Shown here piece after piece: positions 1 through 7,306 of a stretch of 64,000 nucleotides of DNA. Under the pieces are notes generated by a model that was not told where the DNA came from, did not search any database, and saw only the letters and a program-made list of their open reading frames with translations. Within the stretch, counting starts at the first letter, position 1; each line of letters begins with the position of its first letter. The position numbers and the translations under genes were made by a program. The DNA comes from SZUA-309 sp965232595 (GTDB taxonomy: Bacteria > Pseudomonadota > Gammaproteobacteria > Pseudomonadales > Azotimanducaceae). The stretch is from assembly GCA_965232595.1 (NCBI GenBank), contig OZ246983.1, positions 1,364,001 to 1,428,000 of the forward strand. Reading direction: 5' to 3'.

Positions 1-825
1 TACCCGATGTGGGATTGGGTAGGTGGCCGCTACTCGGTCTGGTCGCCGGTCGGCATACCGCTGGCCATGGCCATCGGCCGGGCCGGCTTCGAAGCGTTCC
101 TGGCCGGCGCCAGAGCCCTCGATGCCCACTTCAGAGCCGCGCCCTTCGAGCAGAACCTGCCGGTGCTCATGGCCCTGGCCGGCATCTGGAACTACAACTT
201 CCTCGGCGTCACCAATCAGGCCATCCTGCCTTACGCCGAGCGGCTGAAGCTGCTGCCGGATTTTCTCCAGCAGCTGATCATGGAGTCGAATGGCAAGAGC
301 GTGCACCAGGACGGCAGCGAGGTCTCGGTACACACCATGCCTATCGTCTGGGGCGGCCGAGGCACCAACGGGCAGCACGCCTACCACCAGTTGCTGCATC
401 AGGGAACGCGCTCATTCGCCGCCGACTTCATCGTCGTCGCCGAAGATGGTGTCAGCGCCCGCGCCGGTAACTCAGCGACCCATCATCGCTGGCTGAACGC
501 CAACGCCCTGGCCCAGAGTCAGGCCATGCTGCTCGGCGCCGAGTCCGAAGATGCGCACAAAAGGGTGCGCGGCGGCAAGGCCACCACCACCCTGGTCCTA
601 CCGGCTCTGACCCCTGCCGCGCTGGGGGCCCTGCTCGCGCTCTACGAGCAGATCGTCTTTTGCCAAGGTGTTATCTGGGACATAAACTCCTTTGATCAAT
701 GGGGGGTCGAGCTGGGTAAGCGCCTGGCGATACCAATCTTCGAGCAGCTCGGCGGCAAGTCGGCGCTCTCCCAGGACGCTTCAACCCGCGCCCTGATCGA
801 TCATCTGAGCCGCTCCCGGGACTGA
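1..825 (+). CDS. pgi: Glucose-6-phosphate isomerase, C-terminal part (5' end outside window)
   Basis: Interconverts glucose 6-phosphate and fructose 6-phosphate in cytoplasmic glycolysis/gluconeogenesis. The frame is open from base 1, so the gene begins upstream; about 274 residues of a roughly 540-residue family are present. Seen directly: the PGI signature VGGRYSVWSPVGI near the start, the substrate-binding run GTNGQHAYHQLLHQG, and NSFDQWGVELGK near the end, all typical of bacterial PGI. It reads toward acs, with a 43-base gap and no obvious terminator, so the two may be co-transcribed. The ATG at base 7 is internal and is not a true start. Confidence 0.96.
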   Translation, partial: YPMWDWVGGRYSVWSPVGIPLAMAIGRAGFEAFLAGARALDAHFRAAPFEQNLPVLMALAGIWNYNFLGVTNQAILPYAERLKLLPDFLQQLIMESNGKSVHQDGSEVSVHTMPIVWGGRGTNGQHAYHQLLHQGTRSFAADFIVVAEDGVSARAGNSATHHRWLNANALAQSQAMLLGAESEDAHKRVRGGKATTTLVLPALTPAALGALLALYEQIVFCQGVIWDINSFDQWGVELGKRLAIPIFEQLGGKSALSQDASTRALIDHLSRSRD

Positions 826-868
826 CCCGACGTTCGACACCCCGCCAGTTACCTGAAAGGACCAGCTC

Positions 869-2809
869 ATGTCTGAAGTTCACGTAGTACCCGTGCCGGA
901 CGCAATGCGCGACCGCTGCTTCATCAACGATGATCAGTACCAGGCCCTTTACGACCGCTCCATCAACGACCCGGAAGGCTTCTGGGCGGAGCAGGCCGAC
1001 ATCTTCGTCGACTGGTTCGAGAAGTGGACGGAGATATCCGACGCCGACCTGCCGGCGGGCAAGGTGAGCTGGTTCAAAGGCGGTAAGCTCAACATCGCCT
1101 ACAACTGCATCGACCGGCACCTGGAAACCCGCGGCGAGCAGACGGCCATCATCTGGGAAGGGGACGCCGGCGATACCGCACACATCTCCTACCGCGAGCT
1201 GCACGCGAAAGTCTGCCAGCTGGCAAACGCGCTGAAGGCGCGCGGGGTGCGCAAAGGCGACCGCGTCTGCATCTACATGCCGATGATTCCGGAAGCAGCC
1301 TACGCCATGCTCGCCTGCATGCGCATCGGCGCCATCCACTCGGTGGTGTTCGGTGGCTTCTCGCCGCAGTCGCTGCGCGACCGGATCCTCGACTCCGACT
1401 GCCGGGTACTCATCACTGCCGACGAAGGCGTTCGCGGCGGCCGCACCGTGCCGCTGAAGGCGAACGCCGAAGAGGCGCTGGCCGACTGCCCGAACGTGCA
1501 CACGGTGCTGACGGTGCGTCGCACCGGTGCCGACGTGGCCTGGCATGCCGAGCGCGACGTCTGGTACCACGAGCTGGTGGACGCGCAGCCAACCGACTGC
1601 GAGCCCGAGGTCATGGATTCGGAAGATCCTTCGTTCATCCTTTATACCTCCGGCTCCACCGGCAAGCCGAAGGGCGTGCAGCACGGCACCGCCGGCTACC
1701 TGCTGCAGGCGGCGATGACCCACAAGTACGTATTCGACTACCACGACGGCGACATCTACTGGTGCACGGCCGACGTCGGCTGGATCACCGGGCACACCTA
1801 CATCGTTTACGGGCCGCTGGCCAATGGCGCCACCACCCTCATGTTCGAAGGGGTGCCCACCTGGCCGGACGCAGGCCGCTGCTGGGAAGTGGTGGACAAA
1901 CACAAGGTCAACATCTTCTACACCGCACCCACCGCCATCCGCCAGCTGATGGGCCAGGGTGACGAGTTCGTGACCCGCAGCTCCCGCGAGTCGCTGCGCC
2001 TGCTCGGCACCGTCGGCGAGCCGATCAACCCGGAGGCCTGGGAGTGGTACCACAGGATCGTTGGGGACGAACGCTGCCCCATCGTCGATACCTGGTGGCA
2101 GACGGAAACCGGCGGCATCATGATCTCGCCCCTGCCCGGGGCCACCGCGCTGAAGCCCGGCAGCGCCACCCGGCCGTTCTTCGGGGTGCAGCCCGCCCTG
2201 GTCGACGCGGAAGGCAACCTGCTGGAAGACACCGAGGCATCGGGCAATCTGGTCATCACCGCTTCATGGCCCGGCCAGATCCGGACCGTCTACGGTGACC
2301 ACCAGCGGGTGGTGGACACCTACTACAGCACCTACAAGGGCTACTACTTCACCGGTGACGGTGCCCGCCGCGATGCGGACGGCTACTACTGGATCACCGG
2401 CAGGGTGGACGACGTGATGAACGTGTCCGGTCACCGGATCGGCACGGCTGAGGTAGAGAGCGCTCTGGTGCTGCACGACGCCGTCGCCGAAGCGGCCGTG
2501 GTCGGCTTCCCGCACGACGTGAAGGGCGAAGGCATCTACGCTTACGTCACCCTGATGGTCGGCAACAACGAAGAAGCGGAGCAGCTGCGCGAAGAGCTGG
2601 TGAACCTGGTTCGCGCCGAGATCGGCCCCTTCGCCAAACCCGAGCACATCCAGTTCGCCCCGGGGCTGCCAAAAACCCGGTCCGGCAAGATCATGCGCCG
2701 CATACTGCGCAAGATCGCCGCGGACGATCTGGAGAACCTGGGCGATACTTCCACCCTGGCCGAGCCGGCCGTGGTGGAAGACCTGGTGGCGAATCGAGCC
2801 AGCGCCTGA
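869..2809 (+). CDS. acs: Acetyl-coenzyme A synthetase (AMP-forming)
   Basis: Activates acetate with ATP and CoA to acetyl-CoA, the high-affinity acetate assimilation route. At 646 residues it is full length for the family. The adenylate-forming core motif YTSGSTGKPKG lies at about residues 259-269. The C-terminal motif KTRSGKIMRR carries the catalytic lysine (about residue 606) that is acetylated to switch the enzyme off in well-studied Acs proteins. The start ATG has an AAAGGA ribosome site at about 856-861. It follows pgi and converges on a small minus-strand oxidoreductase gene 21 bases downstream, with no terminator visible between them. Confidence 0.97.
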   Translation: MSEVHVVPVPDAMRDRCFINDDQYQALYDRSINDPEGFWAEQADIFVDWFEKWTEISDADLPAGKVSWFKGGKLNIAYNCIDRHLETRGEQTAIIWEGDAGDTAHISYRELHAKVCQLANALKARGVRKGDRVCIYMPMIPEAAYAMLACMRIGAIHSVVFGGFSPQSLRDRILDSDCRVLITADEGVRGGRTVPLKANAEEALADCPNVHTVLTVRRTGADVAWHAERDVWYHELVDAQPTDCEPEVMDSEDPSFILYTSGSTGKPKGVQHGTAGYLLQAAMTHKYVFDYHDGDIYWCTADVGWITGHTYIVYGPLANGATTLMFEGVPTWPDAGRCWEVVDKHKVNIFYTAPTAIRQLMGQGDEFVTRSSRESLRLLGTVGEPINPEAWEWYHRIVGDERCPIVDTWWQTETGGIMISPLPGATALKPGSATRPFFGVQPALVDAEGNLLEDTEASGNLVITASWPGQIRTVYGDHQRVVDTYYSTYKGYYFTGDGARRDADGYYWITGRVDDVMNVSGHRIGTAEVESALVLHDAVAEAAVVGFPHDVKGEGIYAYVTLMVGNNEEAEQLREELVNLVRAEIGPFAKPEHIQFAPGLPKTRSGKIMRRILRKIAADDLENLGDTSTLAEPAVVEDLVANRASA

Positions 2810-2830
2810 GCGGACTCGCTGCCGGCGTTC

Positions 2831-3319
2831 CTACTTTCGCAGGGACGCCAGCTTGAAGTTGTCCCAGGTCACCTGGCTGTCCGGGGTGAACACCATCCAG
2901 CGACCGTTCGAGCCGCGGGCCGTGGCGCTGTTCGGTGGCGGGTCCTCTACGGCCGGCTGACCGTGGCCGCCGTTGTACTTGCGGCCCATCTGCGCCCGAG
3001 CCTCATCGAGATGTTCGTCCGCCGCTTCCGCCGCCGCGTCCTCAAGCACCGTCGCCTTGCCCTGCAGCATGACGGCCTGCAGCTCAGGAAACTTCTCGTT
3101 CCGATCGACGATGATGCTGCACTCCGGGTTGCGCCGCAGGTTGGCCACTTTCTGGCCACGCCCGTAGATGTAGATCCGGCCCCCCGCCCAGCCGAACCAC
3201 ATGGGCGTCAGGTTGATCCTGGTCCTGGGGCCGATGGTGGCGATGCGGCAGTTCCAGGTGCTGGTCATGATCTCCTCGATCTGGGCGTCGTCGAGGGCGA
3301 GTTTTCTCGATAGGGGCAT
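2831..3319 (-). CDS. Pyridoxamine 5'-phosphate oxidase-like (PPOX/FMN-binding split barrel) protein
   Basis: A small protein of 162 residues resembling the split-barrel flavin/F420/heme-binding superfamily. The N-terminal half (a short helix, then strands around TPMWFGWAGGRIYIY, QKVANLRRNPECSIIVD and VMLQGKATVLED) is the usual cofactor-binding barrel. Substrate and cofactor cannot be told from sequence. A GTG six bases upstream is also possible, but the GGGAGGA ribosome site sits 7 bases before the ATG and only 1 base before the GTG, so the ATG is preferred. It lies between convergent acs and the terminator that ends the rimP-pnp operon, so it is probably a separate unit. Confidence 0.8.
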   Translation of the reverse strand: MPLSRKLALDDAQIEEIMTSTWNCRIATIGPRTRINLTPMWFGWAGGRIYIYGRGQKVANLRRNPECSIIVDRNEKFPELQAVMLQGKATVLEDAAAEAADEHLDEARAQMGRKYNGGHGQPAVEDPPPNSATARGSNGRWMVFTPDSQVTWDNFKLASLRK

Positions 3320-3354
3320 GTGCACTTCCTCCCGGTTTCCACCCTATCCTAACC

Positions 3355-3393
3355 CCAAAACGAAAACGCGCCCCGGAGGGCGCGTTTCTTTTT
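3355..3393. terminator. Intrinsic terminator after pnp (bidirectional shape)
   Basis: A perfect 10-bp stem (3364-3373 with 3378-3387) closes a CGGA/TCCG tetraloop. On the minus strand it is followed by TTTTCGTTTT, and on the plus strand by TTTCTTTTT. It lies about 40 bases past the pnp stop codon and probably ends the long rimP-to-pnp transcript. Confidence 0.85.
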
Positions 3394-3426
3394 GGGTCGG
3401 CGTCTGCCTAGACAGACGCGAAAGTG

Positions 3427-5526
3427 CTACGCACTTTCGGAGTAGTTCTCCACTTCCTTCATGGAGAGCTTGATCCGACCGCGCTGGTCCACATCGAGGC
3501 AGACCACCTTCACGTCCTGACCTTCTGCAAGGTAGTCGCTGACGTTCTCCACTCGCTCTTCAGCGATCTGGGAAATGTGCAGCAGGCCGTCCTTGCCGGG
3601 CAGGATGGTGATGAAGGCGCCGAAGTCGACGATCCGGGCAACCTTGCCCTCGTAGATCCTGCCGACTTCCGCTTCCGCGGTGATCTCTTCGATCTTGGCA
3701 ACCGCGGCCTTCATGCCGTCGCCGTCTGCGGCGTAGATGCGCACGCTGCCATCGTCCTCGATGTCGATGTCCGCACCCGTCTCTTCGACGATGCTGCGAA
3801 TGGTCGCGCCACCCTTGCCGATGATGTCGCGGATCTTGTCCGGATGGACATTGAGCACGCGCATGGCCGGAGCGTTGTCGGAGATTTCCGCACGGGACTC
3901 GGCGAGCACCTTGTTCATCTCGCCCAGGATGTGCTGACGCGCATCCAGCGCCTGAGCCAGGGCGATCTCCATGATCTCCTCGGTGATGCCATCGATCTTG
4001 ATGTCCATCTGCAGAGCGGTCACGCCCTGGGCGGTGCCCGCCACCTTGAAGTCCATGTCCCCGAGGTGATCCTCGTCACCGAGGATGTCGGTGAGCACGG
4101 CGTACTTGTTGCCTTCCTTCACCAGACCCATGGCAACGCCGGCTACCGGCGCCTTCATCGGCACGCCCGCATCCATCAGCGCCAGCGAGGTACCGCAGAC
4201 GCTGGCCATGGAAGAGGAACCGTTGGATTCGGTGATCTCCGATACCACCCGGAGGGTGTACGGGAAATCGTCGACGTTCGGCAGCACCGCTGACACGCCA
4301 CGACGGGCCAGACGGCCGTGGCCAATCTCGCGCCGCTTCGGGCCGCCCATGAAGCCAGCTTCACCGACGCTGTACGGCGGGAAGTTGTAGTGCAGCATGA
4401 AGTTGTCTTTGTAGGTGCCTTCCAGCGCGTCGATCAGCGCCGCATCACGCATGGTGCCGAGGGTGGCAACGACGATGGCCTGGGTCTCACCCCGGGTGAA
4501 CAGGGCCGAGCCGTGGGTCTTCGGCAGCATGCCGGTTTCCACGTGAATCGGGCGGACGGTGCGCAGGTCGCGGCCGTCGATCCGGGGCTCGCCGTTGATG
4601 ACGCGCTGCCGGACCAGGTTCTTTTCCACCTTGCCGAAGGCAGCGGAAACGTCGTCCGCGCTGTACTCAGCGTCTTCCGCGCCGGCGAGCGCTTCCACGA
4701 CTGATCTGCGCAGCGCGCTGACCTTGCCCTGACGCTCCATCTTGTCGGTGACCCGATAGGCATCACCCAGGTCGGCCTTGACGGCGCTCTCCACCTTGTC
4801 GGCGAGGCCGGTATCCGCTTCCGGTGCCTGCCAGTCCCAGGCCGGCTTGCCGGCTTCCTGAGCCAGCGCCTTGATGGCGTCGATGGCCACCTGCATCTCC
4901 TGGTGCGCGAACAGCACCGCGCCGAGCATCTGGTCTTCGTTGAGCTCTTCGGCTTCCGACTCCACCATCAGCACGGCAGCGTCGGTACCAGCCACGACCA
5001 TGTTCAGCGCGGATTCTTCCAGCGCCTCATAGCCAGGGTTCAGAAGGTATGAGCCGTTCTTGTAGCCTACCCGCGCACAGCCGATCGGGCCGGCGAAGGG
5101 GATGCCGGAGATGGCGAGCGCCGCCGAGGCACCGAGCATCGCAGGCACATCAGGATCGTGATCCTTCTCCGCCGACATTACCGTGCAGATCACCTGAACT
5201 TCGTTCAGGAAGCCCTTCGGAAACAGCGGCCGCAGCGGCCGGTCGATGAGACGGGAGGTGAGGGTTTCTTTCTCTGTAGGCCGACCCTCCCGACGGAAAA
5301 AGCCGCCCGGGATCTTGCCCGCAGCGTAGGTCTTTTCCTGGTAGTTGACGGTCAACGGGAAGAAGTCCTGACCGGGACGCGCGTTCGGGGCGCCAACGAC
5401 GGTGCAGAGGACTACGGTCTCGTCCATGCTGACGAGCACGGAACCGGTCGCCTGCTTGGCGACCCGGCCGGTTTCCAGCACGATCTTGTTGTCGCCGAAC
5501 TGAAATTCTTTGGTTATGGGATTCAA
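3427..5526 (-). CDS. pnp: Polyribonucleotide nucleotidyltransferase (PNPase)
   Basis: A phosphorolytic 3'-5' exoribonuclease, normally a homotrimer and part of the RNA degradosome. At 699 residues it is full length: two RNase PH-like halves, then a KH domain (GxxG in DIIGKGGATIRS, about residue 560) and an S1 domain (about residues 620-690, YEGKVARIVDFGAF). The start is a TTG preceded by GGAG about 8 bases upstream. A UUG start is also known for E. coli pnp, where translation is autoregulated. It follows rpsO, with a long hairpin covering the rpsO stop codon that is a likely processing and autocontrol site. The last gene of the operon. Confidence 0.97.
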   Translation of the reverse strand: MNPITKEFQFGDNKIVLETGRVAKQATGSVLVSMDETVVLCTVVGAPNARPGQDFFPLTVNYQEKTYAAGKIPGGFFRREGRPTEKETLTSRLIDRPLRPLFPKGFLNEVQVICTVMSAEKDHDPDVPAMLGASAALAISGIPFAGPIGCARVGYKNGSYLLNPGYEALEESALNMVVAGTDAAVLMVESEAEELNEDQMLGAVLFAHQEMQVAIDAIKALAQEAGKPAWDWQAPEADTGLADKVESAVKADLGDAYRVTDKMERQGKVSALRRSVVEALAGAEDAEYSADDVSAAFGKVEKNLVRQRVINGEPRIDGRDLRTVRPIHVETGMLPKTHGSALFTRGETQAIVVATLGTMRDAALIDALEGTYKDNFMLHYNFPPYSVGEAGFMGGPKRREIGHGRLARRGVSAVLPNVDDFPYTLRVVSEITESNGSSSMASVCGTSLALMDAGVPMKAPVAGVAMGLVKEGNKYAVLTDILGDEDHLGDMDFKVAGTAQGVTALQMDIKIDGITEEIMEIALAQALDARQHILGEMNKVLAESRAEISDNAPAMRVLNVHPDKIRDIIGKGGATIRSIVEETGADIDIEDDGSVRIYAADGDGMKAAVAKIEEITAEAEVGRIYEGKVARIVDFGAFITILPGKDGLLHISQIAEERVENVSDYLAEGQDVKVVCLDVDQRGRIKLSMKEVENYSESA

Positions 5527-5551
5527 AATATTTTCTCCAATAAGGATTACT

Positions 5552-5578
5552 CGACGCTTAAGCCCTTGCTTAGCGTCG
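5552..5578 (-). promoter_or_regulatory. rpsO-pnp intergenic hairpin, likely RNA processing/autoregulation site
   Basis: The arms CGACGCTAAGC and GCTTAAGCGTCG (read on the minus strand) pair over 11 bp with one bulged base, and the rpsO stop codon TAA is inside the left arm. In E. coli the equivalent stem in the pnp leader is cut by RNase III and lets PNPase repress itself. Conservation of position is seen here; the mechanism is inferred. Confidence 0.65.
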
Positions 5579-5839
5579 CAGGCCCAGTCGCTTGATTAGA
5601 TCTGAATAGCGATTGGCATCTTTCTGCTTGAGGTAATCCAGCAGTTTGCGTCGCTGGTTGACCATACGGATCAGCCCGCGACGGGAATGATGATCTTTGT
5701 GGTGCGCTTTGAAGTGATCCTGCAACCCGTTGATGTTGTGGGTCAGCAGCGCAACCTGTACTTCCGGGGACCCTGTGTCCCCGTCTTCTAGTTGATACTC
5801 CTTGATGATGTCTGCTTTGCTTGCGGCATTCAGTGCCAT
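5570..5839 (-). CDS. rpsO: 30S ribosomal protein S15
   Basis: Binds 16S rRNA in the central domain and helps bridge the subunits. The 89-residue length and the blocks DTGSPEVQVALLT, HHSRRGL and LLDYLKQKD match the family. The start ATG has a GGAG/AGAG purine-rich ribosome site upstream. It lies between truB and pnp, the canonical order. The 107 bases before it probably contain its own promoter, but no convincing -35/-10 pair could be fixed. Confidence 0.98.
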   Translation of the reverse strand: MALNAASKADIIKEYQLEDGDTGSPEVQVALLTHNINGLQDHFKAHHKDHHSRRGLIRMVNQRRKLLDYLKQKDANRYSDLIKRLGLRR

Positions 5840-5946
5840 TTCTCTTTACTCCATTTAATGTGCGCTACGTTTATCGGGATCACCGTGCACATTTACAGTG
5901 ACCTCGTGGCGACAGGCTTTTTCTGCTATCTCAGCCCGCCAACTGC

Positions 5947-6885
5947 TTATCGCTCGTCAGAGCGTCCGTGCTCCACGACCAGACGCCGCGGAGCCACCCT
6001 TCCATCGTCGAGAATTTCGCCCACCCCGATGAACTTCGTGGTGTCGTCTTCCTCGACTTCAGATAGCCGCACCCAACCACTGGTTGGCGCGTGCGGCACG
6101 ATCACCGGCTGGCCCTGGCGCAGGTAATAGGCGGTGTTGTCGGTCAACCTGACCTCCGGCCACTGCCTGACCGCGCTGCCAACCGGCTGCAGGAAGGGAT
6201 CGAGAGAACCCTGCTCGAGGGCTGCTTCCAGCGTCTCGAAGGTCACCAGATCCGCTTCCGAGTACGGGCCGGCTGCCAGTCGTCGCAACTCGACGACATG
6301 AGCACCACAACCCAGCACCTCGCCGAGCTCTTCGGCGATGGTTCGAACGTAGGTCCCTTTGCTGCAATGGATGGACAGCGTCAGCTCATCCCCATCGAAG
6401 CTCTCGAGCTCGTTCGAAAATATCGTTACGCGTCGAGCTTCACGCTCGATCTCTATGCCCTGGCGCGCCAGCTTGTACAGCGGCTGGCCCTCGTGCTTGA
6501 TGGCAGAGAACATGGACGGGACCTGATCGATCTCGCCGCGGAAGAAACGCAGGGCGTCTTCCACCTTCTCTGCATCCACACCCTCCACCGGGCATTCCCG
6601 GATCACCTGGCCGTCCGAGTCACCACTGTCGGTAGCGACGCCCAGCTTGATCCGAACCCAGTACTTCTTGTCCGAGGACAGGAGGTACTGTGAAAACTTC
6701 GTGGCCTCACCGAAACACAGCGGCAGGACACCGGTGGCCAGCGGGTCCAGCGCGCCCGTGTGGCCGACCTTGCGGGCGTTGAACAGGCGTTTGGCCTTCT
6801 GCACCGCATCGTTCGAGCTGATCCCCTGAGGCTTGTCCAGCACCAGGATGCCGCTCACATCACGTCCGCGCCGACGTCTAGCCAT
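5947..6885 (-). CDS. truB: tRNA pseudouridine(55) synthase TruB
   Basis: Makes pseudouridine 55 in the T-loop of tRNAs. The start chosen is the ATG whose first 8 bases overlap the end of rbfA (shared ATGGCTAG), giving 312 residues starting MARRRRGRDVSG; a longer upstream reading adds 13 unlikely residues. A GGAGAG ribosome site lies about 9 bases before. The catalytic aspartate is D47 in GHTGALDPLATG. The C-terminal part (about 250-312) is the PUA-like RNA-binding extension found in proteobacterial TruB. Translation is probably coupled to rbfA. Confidence 0.97.
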   Translation of the reverse strand: MARRRRGRDVSGILVLDKPQGISSNDAVQKAKRLFNARKVGHTGALDPLATGVLPLCFGEATKFSQYLLSSDKKYWVRIKLGVATDSGDSDGQVIRECPVEGVDAEKVEDALRFFRGEIDQVPSMFSAIKHEGQPLYKLARQGIEIEREARRVTIFSNELESFDGDELTLSIHCSKGTYVRTIAEELGEVLGCGAHVVELRRLAAGPYSEADLVTFETLEAALEQGSLDPFLQPVGSAVRQWPEVRLTDNTAYYLRQGQPVIVPHAPTSGWVRLSEVEEDDTTKFIGVGEILDDGRVAPRRLVVEHGRSDER

Positions 6886-7276
6886 CGTCGCGGCTCTCCG
6901 CTTCCGACCGATTGCCCTCGGCATCGGCCTGCACCGCTTTCTCGATCAGCGACTCCAGCGCCGGTCCGCGCTCGATCACCTCGTCGTAGTGAAAGCGCGG
7001 CTTCGGCGTCGTTCGCATGCTGTGCCGCTTGGCCAGCTCGGAGCGGAAGTAACCGGCGGCCTTGTTCAGCACCCCGATCAGCTCTGCCCGCTCATCGTCC
7101 GTCTTCGTCTCGTGCGAAGACACGTAGACCTCGGCGTAGGAGAGGTCTTTGCTCACCTTCACCTCGTTAACGCTCACCATGCCAACCCGCGGGTCGCGCA
7201 TCTGCCGCTGGATGATCGAAGCCAGCTCGTCGCGGATGAAGTCCCCGACGCGCTCTTCTCTGCCGAACTCACGCAT
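6878..7276 (-). CDS. rbfA: 30S ribosome-binding factor A
   Basis: A maturation factor for the 16S rRNA 5' end and a cold-response protein. The KH-like fold is represented by RVGDFIRDELASIIQRQMRDPR and VNEVKVSKDLSYAEVYVS. The ATG at 7276 gives 132 residues beginning MREFGRE, as in homologues; a TTG 12 bases upstream is possible but less likely. It is located between infB and truB and overlaps truB by 8 bases. Confidence 0.96.
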   Translation of the reverse strand: MREFGREERVGDFIRDELASIIQRQMRDPRVGMVSVNEVKVSKDLSYAEVYVSSHETKTDDERAELIGVLNKAAGYFRSELAKRHSMRTTPKPRFHYDEVIERGPALESLIEKAVQADAEGNRSEAESRDDG

Positions 7277-7306
7277 GGCTACGATCAATCAGAGCGCCCG
7301 AGCCCG

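Noticed and set aside
671..2053. A 460-codon open frame antisense to acs
   Set aside because: High GC makes stop codons rare in shadow frames. The product is low in recognisable motifs, and the plus-strand acs is certain.
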